Source of the DNA: Belliella alkalica
GTDB taxonomy: Bacteria > Bacteroidota > Bacteroidia > Cytophagales > Cyclobacteriaceae
DNA: 64,000 bases
Direction: 5' to 3'
NCBI RefSeq assembly: GCF_022549785.1
Contig: NZ_JAKZGO010000010.1
Coordinates: 62,001 to 126,000, forward strand
Part shown: positions 42,658 to 50,752 of the stretch, in pieces
Layout of the letters: every line of letters starts with the position of its first letter
Numbering within the stretch: position 1 is the stretch's first letter
Made by a program: the position numbers and the translations under genes
The notes under the pieces: model-generated
Database searches by the model: none
What the model was told of the DNA's origin: nothing
What the model saw: only the letters and a program-made list of their open reading frames with translations

Positions 42658-43632
42658 TCCCTACGGGACTTTTACCGAGTCGCAAGTTTCTTGGGTCGGT
42701 GGGTTGAAACCCACCGTTAAGAAGTCGGTCGTGCCGCTGGCACTGGAAAGTAGGTGTGTCGAATGGAAGTGGGGTTTGCTATCAGCTCCATAGGAGCGAC
42801 CGACGCATTAGTCATGGATTTCAATTCATGACAAGGAGATTACCATCCAACCGTGAAGTCCGCTAGGGATAAGTTAGATGGTTTGATGATCAATCAGTAA
42901 AGATATCGTCCATCCCTACGGGACTTTCTCTGCATCGCAAGTTTCTTGGGTCGGTGGGTTGAAACCCACCGTTAAGATGTCTGTCGTGCCGCTGGCACTG
43001 GAAAGCTGGTATATCGACTGGAAGTGGGATTTGCTATCAGCTCCATAGGAGCGACTGAGGTATCAGTCATGGATTTCAATACATGACAAAGATATTGCCA
43101 TCATACCATGAAGTCCGCTAGGGATAAGTGATATGGTTTGATGATCAATCAGCAAAGATATCGTCCGTCCCTACGGGACTTTTGCCGAGTCGCAAGTTTC
43201 GTGGGTCGGTGGGTTGAAACCCACCGTTAAGATGTCTGTCGTGCCGCTGGCACTGGAAAGCTGGTATATCGGATGAAAGTGGGATTTGCTATCAGCTCCA
43301 TAGGAGCGACCGATGTATTAGTCATGGATTTCAATCCATGACAAGGGGTAGACATGCTATCCAAAAGTCCCGTAGGGAAGTGTGATATGGTTTGATAATC
43401 AATCAGTAAAGATATCGTCCATCCCTACGGGACTTTTGCCGAGTCGCAAGTTTCGTGGGTCGGTGGGTTGAAACCCACCGTTAAGATGTCTGTCGTGCCG
43501 CTGGCACTGGAAAGCTGGTATATCGGATGAAAGTGGGATTTGCAATTAGCTCCATAGGAGCGACCGATGAATTAGTCATGGATTTCAATCCATGACAGGG
43601 GGTAGACATGCTATCCAAAAGTCCCGTAGGGA
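42658..43632. repeat. Cloverleaf repeat block D (four units)
   Basis: Units start at 42658, 42913, 43168 and 43422 and end at 42869, 43124, 43378 and 43632. Units 1 and 2 close with AAGTCCGCTAGGGA; units 3 and 4 close with the perfect AAGTCCCGTAGGGA, and both have CTATCCAA before the closing word instead of the CCATGAA/CCGTGAA of other units, which suggests that unit 3 and unit 4 share a recent copy event. The block starts immediately after the CPBP gene. Confidence 0.93.
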
Positions 43633-43667
43633 CGAGAGATATATTGAGGTCTATCAGCAAATCAACA

Positions 43668-43736
43668 TGCTAGCTAATTTGATTTGCCAGAGCGAGATTG
43701 GGAGTAACCGATTCCCAGAAAAGGTTGGGAAAAATG
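43668..43736 (+). repeat. Conserved right-end sequence of block D
   Basis: TGCTAGCTAATTTGATTTGCC, GAGCGAGATTGGGAG and CCCAGAAAAGGTTGGG recur; the ATG of the MPGKGW frame has become ATT. The sequence then runs into the terminator shared with hisB, so no cassette gene follows this block. Confidence 0.7.
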
Positions 43737-43770
43737 AAAAAGCGAGACAATTTTATTTGCCTCGCTTTTT
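43737..43770 (-). terminator. Terminator at the end of the his operon
   Basis: AAAAAGCGAG pairs with CTCGCTTTTT (10 bp, 14-nt loop) 20 bp beyond the hisB stop. The minus-strand exit continues into CATTTTTCCC. A T-run on the plus-strand side suggests it also stops transcription coming from block D. Confidence 0.75.
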
Positions 43771-43789
43771 TTATATTATTTGCCTTGCC

Positions 43790-44884
43790 TTACAAAACCC
43801 CCTTCGTACTCGGGAGTTGATTTAGGGCGTTAAGGTCTCTTTTAACAGCCATTTTGATTGCTCTTGCCATGGCTTTGAAGATAGCTTCTATTTTGTGGTG
43901 TTCATTTGCGCCTTCAGCTTTGATGTTGAGGTTGCACTTGGCAGTGTCAGAGAATGATTTGAAGAAATGGTAGAACATTTCTGTAGGCATTTCACCGATT
44001 TTTTCTCTTTTGAATTCAGCTTCCCACATCATCCATGGTCGTCCTCCAAAATCAATAGCACACTGAGCCAAAACATCATCCATTGGAAGTAAAAATCCAT
44101 ATCTATAGATTCCCTTTTTATCTCCCAATGCTTTTAAATAGGCTTCCCCAAGTGCCAAAGCTGTATCTTCGATGGTGTGATGTTCATCAATATGCAAATC
44201 ACCATTGACATGGATTTCTAAATCTGTTCCGCCGTGCTTGCCTAGTTGCTCGAGCATGTGGTCAAAGAAATGCAAACCTGTGCTGATGTTACATTTTCCT
44301 GTTCCATCAAGGTTAAGGCTGATTTTGATATCTGTCTCAGAGGTCTTTCGCTCTACTTTAGCTTTTCTAGCGGGAAGTCTTAGAAACTCGTAAATCTCAT
44401 CCCAAGATTTGGTTGAAAACGTCGCCTCTTCAAGCTTTTCACCAATTAAAATAGATTTGCTTCCTAGATTTTTTGCTAATTGAACGTCTGTCTTGCGGTC
44501 GCCTATCACATAGGAGTTGGCTAAATCATAGGTGCCATTTTGATACTCGGTAAGCATAGCAATACCAGGTTTTCTGGTTGGTAGATTTTCATGTTCAAAT
44601 GAACGATCGATATGGACAGCTGAAAAATTGATTCCTTCATTTTCCAAAGTCTTCATCATTTTGTTATGTGCTGGCCAAAAAGTATCCTCCGGAAATGAAT
44701 CCGTGCCCAAGCCGTCTTGGTTCGTAACCATGACCAATTCAAAATCACACTCTTCGGCAATTTTTCTCAAATTACTTAATGCCTTGGGATAGAATTCTAA
44801 TTTTTCAAGACTATCCACCTGATAGTCCGTGGGTGGCTCGATGATGATCGTGCCATCGCGATCTATAAATAATACTTTCTTCAT
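43790..44884 (-). CDS. hisB: Bifunctional histidinol-phosphatase / imidazoleglycerol-phosphate dehydratase
   Basis: This enzyme performs steps 6 and 8 of histidine synthesis. The 364-residue protein has an N-terminal HAD-type phosphatase (about 1-165; [32 protein letters not shown]) and a C-terminal IGP dehydratase (about 175-364) with the manganese-binding motifs DEHHTIEDT and ANEHHKIEA and the segment '[17 protein letters not shown]'. The fusion is the E. coli-like layout and is common in Bacteroidota. Its start overlaps hisC by 4 bp. It is the last gene of the cluster here; hisHAFI are not in the window. Confidence 0.96.
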   Translation of the reverse strand: MKKVLFIDRDGTIIIEPPTDYQVDSLEKLEFYPKALSNLRKIAEECDFELVMVTNQDGLGTDSFPEDTFWPAHNKMMKTLENEGINFSAVHIDRSFEHENLPTRKPGIAMLTEYQNGTYDLANSYVIGDRKTDVQLAKNLGSKSILIGEKLEEATFSTKSWDEIYEFLRLPARKAKVERKTSETDIKISLNLDGTGKCNISTGLHFFDHMLEQLGKHGGTDLEIHVNGDLHIDEHHTIEDTALALGEAYLKALGDKKGIYRYGFLLPMDDVLAQCAIDFGGRPWMMWEAEFKREKIGEMPTEMFYHFFKSFSDTAKCNLNIKAEGANEHHKIEAIFKAMARAIKMAVKRDLNALNQLPSTKGVL

Positions 44885-45933
44885 GGTTTAAATAGGTTTA
44901 ATGCTTTTAAAAAGGCTTCATTCTCTTCTCTAGTACCAACTGAGACTCTTAGGCAATCTTCACAGAGAACTACTTTTGACCTGTCTCGGATGATGATGGT
45001 TTGTTCGATTAAGAACTCGTAAATAGCCCTAGCACCATCGACTTTGATCAAGATAAAATTGGCATTTGAGGGGAAGATTTTTTTGACGAATGGAAACTTA
45101 GAAACCTCAGCTTCCAAAAATTGCCTCTCTACAAATGTATCTTTCACTACTTGGTGAATAGCATCAGCATTTCCCAAAGCTTCCAACACTTTCTCCTGAG
45201 TCAAGCCTGAGATGTTGTACGGAGGCTTGATCAGGTTAAGGATTTTGATGATTTTTTCAGATGCGAATGCCATTCCAATTCGCAAAGATGCCAATCCCCA
45301 AGCCTTAGAAAAAGTCTGCATGACTAGAAGATTGGGATATTTTTCCAATTCTGTGGTGAAACTAGGTTCGTCACTGAAATCAATATAAGCTTCATCCACC
45401 ACTACCAAACCATTGAAATTATCTAGAACCTGATAGATGTCTTTTCTATTGACCTTGTTACCACTTGGGTTATTTGGTGAGCAGATGAAGATGATTTTTG
45501 TACTTTCATTCACTGCTTCAAGAATTGCATCAGGACGAAGCTGGTAATCTTCTGTAAGATTTACTTTTTGGATTTCAATATCATTGATCCCCGCACTTAC
45601 TTCGTACATTCCATAAGTTGGCGGTAGCAAAATGATGTTGTCTTGTCCTGGAATGCAAAATGCCCGCATCAGCAGGTCTATAGCCTCGTCGCTGCCATTT
45701 CCTAAGAAAATCTGGTTGGCAAAGACATTTTTGACCTCGGCGAGTTTTTGCTTGATATCCAATTGGTATGGGTCTGGATACCTGTTGAAGCTGCCGGATG
45801 CCATAGATCCAAAAGGGTTTTCGTTGGCATCCAAGAAGATACCCGCCTTGCCTGAGTATTCATCCCTCGCTGATGAATAAGGCTTGATATTGGCGATATG
45901 TGGTCGGAGTAGTTTTTCTAAATTAAAGGCCAT
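44881..45933 (-). CDS. hisC: Histidinol-phosphate aminotransferase
   Basis: HisC is a PLP enzyme that transfers the amino group from glutamate to imidazole-acetol phosphate in the cytosol. The 350-residue protein has the fold-type-I aminotransferase marks '[10 protein letters not shown]', '[10 protein letters not shown]', 'VVDEAYIDF' and the PLP lysine segment '[14 protein letters not shown]' (lysine after Phe-Ser). It overlaps hisB by 4 bp and its ATG shares one base with the hisD stop, so translation is coupled along hisD-hisC-hisB. Confidence 0.95.
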   Translation of the reverse strand: MAFNLEKLLRPHIANIKPYSSARDEYSGKAGIFLDANENPFGSMASGSFNRYPDPYQLDIKQKLAEVKNVFANQIFLGNGSDEAIDLLMRAFCIPGQDNIILLPPTYGMYEVSAGINDIEIQKVNLTEDYQLRPDAILEAVNESTKIIFICSPNNPSGNKVNRKDIYQVLDNFNGLVVVDEAYIDFSDEPSFTTELEKYPNLLVMQTFSKAWGLASLRIGMAFASEKIIKILNLIKPPYNISGLTQEKVLEALGNADAIHQVVKDTFVERQFLEAEVSKFPFVKKIFPSNANFILIKVDGARAIYEFLIEQTIIIRDRSKVVLCEDCLRVSVGTREENEAFLKALNLFKP

Positions 45934-47231
45934 TACTGATTTTCCTTTAAGTAGTTAAGACGGATGGTTACTGCATTTTTGTGCGCTTCAAGCAGTTCGT
46001 TTTCAGCCATTATTTCTATGGTAGGACCAATGTTTTGGATTCCTTTTTCGCTGATCTTTTGATAGGTGATTTTTTTGGTGAAGCTATCAAGTGATACGCC
46101 ACTGTAATTTCTCGCATAGCCGTAAGTTGGCAAGGTGTGGTTTGTACCAGAGGCATAGTCACCTGCTGATTCTGGAGTGAAATTCCCTATGAAAACAGAC
46201 CCTGCATTTTTGATTCGAGACACCACATCTTCTTCGTCTGCTTCATTTACACAGATGATCAAATGTTCAGGTGCATAGTCATTGATCAAGTCAATAGCCT
46301 TGTCTTGATTGGGGATTACTACCGCCACAGAATTTTCCAAAGCTCGCTTAGCAATTTCTTTTCTAGCTAACTTTTCTACTTGGGTATTTACTTCCTGCAT
46401 CACTCTTTGCGCTATTTTTTCCGAAGACGCTACCAAGATCACCTGAGAATCGATACCATGCTCGGCTTGTGACAATAGATCAGACGCTACAAATGAAGGA
46501 ATGGCAGATTCATCGGCATATACGAGAACTTCTGAAGGGCCAGCTGGCATATCGATGGCAACTCCCTTTTTCACTGCCAGTTGCTTGGCGGCCGTTACAT
46601 ATTGATTTCCAGGGCCAAAAATTTTGTCCACAGAAGGAACAGATTCAGTGCCATAAGTCATTGCTGCCACTGCTTGTGCTCCGCCTACTTTGATGATTTT
46701 GTCTATGCCAATCAGATCTGCTGTGAAAAGGATCGCAGGGTGGATATTACCTTCTTTGTTTGGAGGTGTACAAAGTACAATTTCTTCACAACCGGCAATA
46801 TTTGCAGGAATGCCAAGCATCAATACCGTAGAAAACAAAGGTGCTGTACCTCCAGGGATGTATAGTCCGACTTTTTGGATGCCAACAGTCTTCCGCATGC
46901 AAGTGACACCTTCCATCGTCTCCATGATCAAATCGGGAGTTTGCTGTGCCTCGTGAAATTTTTCGATATTCACTTTTGCCTGAATGATAGCTTTTTGTAA
47001 TTCTTCTGACACCAATAGCTTTGCTGTAGCAATTTCTTCCCTGCTTACAAGAAGGTTCTTGATACTCACATGATCATATTCCAATGCAAATTTCTTCAAT
47101 GCTTTATCCCCTTGCCGCTTCACTTTGCGCATGATTGGCTTGACGATTTTTTCTATGTCTTTGGATTTTTGTACTGGTCTTGCCAGTTCTGATTTCCATT
47201 CTCCTCGAGGAGGATTGACTAATATTTTCAT
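45933..47231 (-). CDS. hisD: Histidinol dehydrogenase
   Basis: HisD oxidises histidinol to histidine in two NAD-dependent steps with zinc. The 432-residue protein shows 'VGLYIPGGTAPLFSTVLMLGIPA', 'KIIKVGGAQAVAAMTYGT', 'DKIFGPGNQYVTAAK', 'IDMPAGPSEVLVYAD', 'LLSQAEHGIDSQVILV', 'YAPEHLII' and 'TNHTLPTYG', which are the family's substrate and metal segments in the right order. It lies 57 bp after hisG. Confidence 0.96.
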   Translation of the reverse strand: MKILVNPPRGEWKSELARPVQKSKDIEKIVKPIMRKVKRQGDKALKKFALEYDHVSIKNLLVSREEIATAKLLVSEELQKAIIQAKVNIEKFHEAQQTPDLIMETMEGVTCMRKTVGIQKVGLYIPGGTAPLFSTVLMLGIPANIAGCEEIVLCTPPNKEGNIHPAILFTADLIGIDKIIKVGGAQAVAAMTYGTESVPSVDKIFGPGNQYVTAAKQLAVKKGVAIDMPAGPSEVLVYADESAIPSFVASDLLSQAEHGIDSQVILVASSEKIAQRVMQEVNTQVEKLARKEIAKRALENSVAVVIPNQDKAIDLINDYAPEHLIICVNEADEEDVVSRIKNAGSVFIGNFTPESAGDYASGTNHTLPTYGYARNYSGVSLDSFTKKITYQKISEKGIQNIGPTIEIMAENELLEAHKNAVTIRLNYLKENQ

Positions 47232-47288
47232 GGTTTTTGAATTTTTCTTTGGGAAAAATTGTGAATTAAATTCTTGGGGTTTTGCTGA

Positions 47289-48149
47289 TCAAAGCACCAT
47301 TTTCTCAATAGGCACTACTAGGATCCCCTCGGCTCCAGCGGCTCTCAGCTCTTCAATATTTTCCCAAAACTGATCCTCGCTCAATACCGAGTGAACAGAT
47401 GACCATCCTTCTTCTGCCAATGGCAAAATGGTAGGACTTCTCATTCCCGGAATCAAAGAGATTATTCTGTCTAAAGACTTGTTTGGAGCATTGAGAAGTA
47501 CATATTTATTGCTTTTTCCTGTTTGCACTGCACTCATTCTGAAAAGCAACTTGTCGACAATAGATTTTTTCTCTTGGCTTAAGTTTTTGTTGGAAATCAA
47601 TACAGCTTCAGATTTGAATATCTGCTCCACTTCTTTCAATCCGTTCATCATCAAGGTAGAACCTGAGCTTACGATATCACAGATACCTTCAGCAAGCCCG
47701 ATGCTTGGCGCAATTTCTACCGATCCAGAGATTTCATGGATTTCAGCTTTGATATTTTTTTCTTTGAGGTAATCGCCAAGGATTTTTGGATAGGAGGTAG
47801 CAATGTTTTTTCCGTCAAAATAATTGATTCCGGGATAATCCTCACCTTTTGGGATTGCGAGTGAAAGCCTGCATTTTGAAAAACCTAGTTTCTTCAAAAC
47901 ATTGACATCTTTGTCTTTTTCTACGAGTTCATTTTCACCAACTATTCCCAAATCAGCTACTCCATCAGCTACATAGCCTGGGATATCGTCATCCCTCAGA
48001 AATAAAAATTCGATCGGGAAATTGGTGGATGTTGATTTTAATTTTCCTGTTCCATTATAGAACTTGATGCCACATTCTTTGATAAGGCTTAATGAATCTT
48101 CGCTGAGTCTTCCGCTTTTTTGAACGGCTATGCGGATTATGTTTTCCAT
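47289..48149 (-). CDS. hisG: ATP phosphoribosyltransferase, long form
   Basis: HisG joins PRPP to ATP, the first and feedback-controlled step of histidine synthesis. The 286-residue length and the C-terminal domain (about 210-286, 'KYVLLNAPNKSLDRIISLIPGMRSPTILPLAEEGWSSVHSV') show the long, hexameric form that needs no HisZ. The N-terminal part has 'IRIAVQKSGRLSEDSLSLIKECGIKF', 'YVADGVADLGIVGENEL' and 'EGICDIVSSGSTLMMNGL'. It is the first gene of the his cluster. The upstream region has hairpins but no histidine-rich leader peptide. Confidence 0.95.
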   Translation of the reverse strand: MENIIRIAVQKSGRLSEDSLSLIKECGIKFYNGTGKLKSTSTNFPIEFLFLRDDDIPGYVADGVADLGIVGENELVEKDKDVNVLKKLGFSKCRLSLAIPKGEDYPGINYFDGKNIATSYPKILGDYLKEKNIKAEIHEISGSVEIAPSIGLAEGICDIVSSGSTLMMNGLKEVEQIFKSEAVLISNKNLSQEKKSIVDKLLFRMSAVQTGKSNKYVLLNAPNKSLDRIISLIPGMRSPTILPLAEEGWSSVHSVLSEDQFWENIEELRAAGAEGILVVPIEKMVL

Positions 48150-48182
48150 GTATGCAATATACGTTTAGTAATACAAAACAAA

Positions 48183-48312
48183 TAAATGATTTGGATGATA
48201 GGGCTGTATAAATATATCAACAGCCTCTCCTTGGGCGATATGTAAATGTTGTTCCTCCTTAAGAGGAATGATGGATATGATGAACAGTTCCAGCATGAGC
48301 TGTAGCCAAAAA
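48183..48312. repeat. Hairpin-rich stretch upstream of hisG
   Basis: Three short inverted repeats lie in a row: GGCTGT/ACAGCC (about 48201-48225), TTCCTC/GAGGAA with loop CTTAA (48252-48268), and an imperfect ACAGTTCCAGCATGAGCTGT (about 48284-48303). Their design (a short stem word joined by AT-rich linkers) is like that of the cloverleaf array, but the words differ. They may be a leader structure of hisG or a decayed solo repeat. Confidence 0.45.
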
Positions 48313-48440
48313 TAAGTCGATATGGAGAAAATTTCTGTTCATTGATGTGCGCAAAGTTAAAGACCAATTGTTAACAAGCAAAAGTTGGGGAATGTTTTTC
48401 TGAAATAATTACAGATATGGAGAAAATTCGGTATGAAAAC

Positions 48441-49016
48441 TTAAAAATACCCGCTTAATATTCCGAAAAGCAAGCCATTCATGCTTCCAATAGTTAATTC
48501 TTGCAATGAATGTCTTCCCAAATATTTTCTTGACCATGCGATCAATACACTAAAAATCAAGAAAAACACACCCAGGTAAATTGCAACTCCAAATAATTTG
48601 GCAGAAATAAACATGGCGATAGCCAGGTGTAATGACGCTTTCACTTTCAGATTTACCAAACTCATACTGATCAACATCATCAAAAATGAAAGAGTAGTTA
48701 AAATCACGACATCAGGAAATTTCAAAATGTAGAAAAAAATCAAACAAATTAAAAAAAGCAAAATACTGAATGGATAGAAACTTCTTCTTTGCTGCTGGTT
48801 GGAAACATCAAAGTTGGAGTACGAACCATTTCTTGTTTTGATCCAATTATGGATGATGATAGGGAAGGTTACAATGGATAAAATTGAAGCTGAGATGATC
48901 ATAGCGGTCTCTTTCTCCAAATCATGAAAAGAAATGAAGATAACATACATCGTCCCAATCATCAGTGGGTGACCAATTATGGAAATGGTTTTTGCAATAT
49001 TTAATTTACGCATCAT
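48441..49016 (-). CDS. PAP2-like membrane protein
   Basis: The 191-residue protein has about five or six membrane segments. The last part has 'KVKASLHLAIAMFISAK' and 'IAWSRKYLGRHSLQELTIGSMNGLLFG', which match the second and third motifs of PAP2-type phosphatases in a degenerate form (S-x-H and S-R-x5-H). The first motif is only loosely seen in 'NQQQRRSFYP'. It may be a lipid phosphatase at the inner membrane or an inactive relative. Its start overlaps the VOC-protein gene end by 11 bp, so the two are co-transcribed. Confidence 0.65.
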   Translation of the reverse strand: MMRKLNIAKTISIIGHPLMIGTMYVIFISFHDLEKETAMIISASILSIVTFPIIIHNWIKTRNGSYSNFDVSNQQQRRSFYPFSILLFLICLIFFYILKFPDVVILTTLSFLMMLISMSLVNLKVKASLHLAIAMFISAKLFGVAIYLGVFFLIFSVLIAWSRKYLGRHSLQELTIGSMNGLLFGILSGYF

Positions 49017-49413
49017 TTTTCGCTGGTTCTATCAAATCCCAAAGGTTTCCATACAGATCCTCAAAAACTACAACTTTCCCAAAGCTTTCTGAAGACCTGT
49101 CTCTGAAAATCTTGATGTTGTGTTTAATCAGATTTTCATAGTCTCTTTCAAAATCGTCGGTGTGTAAAAATAGAAAAACTCTACCACCAGTTTGGTTTCC
49201 TATTGCATTCTTTTGTTGTTCTCCCACAGCTTTGGCAAGCAGGATGTGGCAGTTTGATTCAGTAGCGCCCGGAGGAGCTATTCTTACCCATCTTTTGGAA
49301 TCGGAGATTTGGGTGTCTTCGAGTAGTTTGAAATTTAATTTTTTTGTGTAAAAATCAATGGCATCATCATAATCATCGACGATCAAAGCAAACTGTGCAA
49401 TATATTGAGTCAT
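49006..49413 (-). CDS. VOC-family (glyoxalase-like) protein
   Basis: From the ATG at 49413 the product has 135 residues and begins MTQYIAQFALIVDDYDDAIDFYTKKLNFKL, the classic opening of vicinal-oxygen-chelate proteins. An upstream ATG at 49452 would add 13 residues of no known role. The second half has 'GRVFLFLHTDDFERDYENLIKHNIKIF' and ends 'VFEDLYGNLWDLIEP', with the metal glutamate in the last motif. The substrate is unknown. Confidence 0.87.
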   Translation of the reverse strand: MTQYIAQFALIVDDYDDAIDFYTKKLNFKLLEDTQISDSKRWVRIAPPGATESNCHILLAKAVGEQQKNAIGNQTGGRVFLFLHTDDFERDYENLIKHNIKIFRDRSSESFGKVVVFEDLYGNLWDLIEPAKNDA

Positions 49414-49553
49414 GTGTGTTGGTTGAAATATTATGAACTTTTGTAAATCCAAAAACGATGTTGATTTCGTAAATGGTTATATAAATCAATAATACCTTTT
49501 ACTAGAAGGTAAACAGGTTTAGTTTGTGGTTCAATTTTTCAGTAAAAAGGTGG

Positions 49554-50300
49554 CTAGGTTTGGTCACCTTTTTCTTTGATATAGATTGATACCAAGTCAG
49601 TCATCAGCCTATAACCTACATCAGAAGGGTGGATTCCATCTGTTGCAAAAAAGGCTGCTTCATATTTTTCGTTTTGATTGATAAAACTGACCTTTGGGTT
49701 GTTTTTAGCTATGTTTTTCACTTCCAAACTCAGTATTTCTCTATGGATTTTCAGAAAAAATCTGATGATTTTTGGGATCGCAGGGAAATGATGGACTGGC
49801 GGAATAAGCGGTATGATAAATTGCTCGCATGATTTTTCTTTCTTGACAAAAAGGATAAAGTCATTTAGTCCTTTAGTGAATTTTGTAGGTGAAGAGAATT
49901 GGAAGCAGTCATTTGCACCTATGAGCACAATACATTTTCCAAAAGAATCAGGTAATTTACTTTCATTCTTTTCGTACAAAGTAAGGAGTCTTGATGATTT
50001 CAAACCGTTTTTACCGACATTGAAAATGTTGTAATTGTCAAGCAACGTTTCTGCCATCATTGATCCGAAAGTAGTTTCCTTTTTGCTTGCGCCAACTCCA
50101 GCAGCAGTGGATTCACCGATTATAAGCAAATTTGGATTTGAGCTGTTTGTGCCAAACTCCAAGTATTCGCTATGTGGAGGGAGTTTTATGATGTTTTTGC
50201 GAAGTTTGTTTCCAGCAGATTTCAAAAAAGGATAGCAAGGAATAAGCAGCAAAATCTCAAAGAGGTACAATGTTCTTGATTTGAGAATATTCAAATTCAT
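49554..50300 (-). CDS. SGNH/GDSL-type hydrolase
   Basis: The 248-residue protein has the SGNH blocks: GESTAAGVGAS with the nucleophilic serine, 'NVGKNGLKSSRL' (the G block), VLIGANDCFQF (the N block) and DGIHPSDVGYRLM (Asp/His of the triad). A hydrophobic N-terminal stretch ('LYLFEILLLIPCYPFL') suggests a membrane anchor or an export signal. It is likely an esterase or lipase at the envelope. It is a single gene. Confidence 0.88.
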   Translation of the reverse strand: MNLNILKSRTLYLFEILLLIPCYPFLKSAGNKLRKNIIKLPPHSEYLEFGTNSSNPNLLIIGESTAAGVGASKKETTFGSMMAETLLDNYNIFNVGKNGLKSSRLLTLYEKNESKLPDSFGKCIVLIGANDCFQFSSPTKFTKGLNDFILFVKKEKSCEQFIIPLIPPVHHFPAIPKIIRFFLKIHREILSLEVKNIAKNNPKVSFINQNEKYEAAFFATDGIHPSDVGYRLMTDLVSIYIKEKGDQT

Positions 50301-50391
50301 CTTGTTTGTTTAAAAAGAGAAAACAAATTGGTTCAAAAGTTTACAGATCGCCTAAAAATAGACGATCTGTTTTATGTTGTTTTTATAATAA

Positions 50392-50748
50392 TCAGCCACC
50401 TGATTTTTTGGCTTTATAGCCAGCGGCTTGTAGAATGGTGACTACTTTGTCCCTGTGGTCACCTTGAATTAGGATTTCATTGTCTTTGGCACTTCCTCCA
50501 ACACCACATTTGTTTTTGAGCATCTTGCCCAAATCCTTTAAGTCATCTTCTGTACCTACAAATCCTTCGATCAATGTCACTTGTTTACCTCCTCGAGATT
50601 TTTTGTCAAGCATCACTTTGAGGTTTTGCTGCTGAGGTGGAAGTGTGTTTTGTTCATCACCGTCTCCTAAGTCAAACTCAAAGTTATCACTTGTGGAGTA
50701 AACTACTCCATCTCTTTTTTTCCAATCGTTGTTTTTACTTTTTGCCAT
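50392..50748 (-). CDS. SUI1/YciH-family translation factor
   Basis: The 118-residue protein has an N-terminal low-complexity part and a SUI1 domain (about 45-118) with 'LKVMLDKKSRGGKQVTLIEGFVG', 'DLGKMLKNKCGVGGSAKDNEILIQGDH' and 'VVTILQAAGYK'. YciH-type proteins influence start-codon choice. It begins 4 bp after the universal-stress gene and is co-transcribed with it. Confidence 0.92.
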   Translation of the reverse strand: MAKSKNNDWKKRDGVVYSTSDNFEFDLGDGDEQNTLPPQQQNLKVMLDKKSRGGKQVTLIEGFVGTEDDLKDLGKMLKNKCGVGGSAKDNEILIQGDHRDKVVTILQAAGYKAKKSGG

Positions 50749-50752
50749 TTTT

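Noticed and set aside
37200-43632. CRISPR array
   Set aside because: The repeat is ~212 bp with internal hairpins and the spacers (linkers) are themselves conserved, so it does not have the short-repeat and unique-spacer pattern, and no cas gene is nearby.
37200-43736. Classical integron with attC sites
   Set aside because: No integrase gene and no attC-type R and L box core sites were found; the similarity is one of layout only.
43592-43825. 77-codon frame across the end of block D
   Set aside because: It reads through a repeat closing word, the right-end sequence and the his terminator, and is not open in the other block copies.
48137-48367. Histidine leader peptide before hisG
   Set aside because: The frame present has no run of histidine codons.
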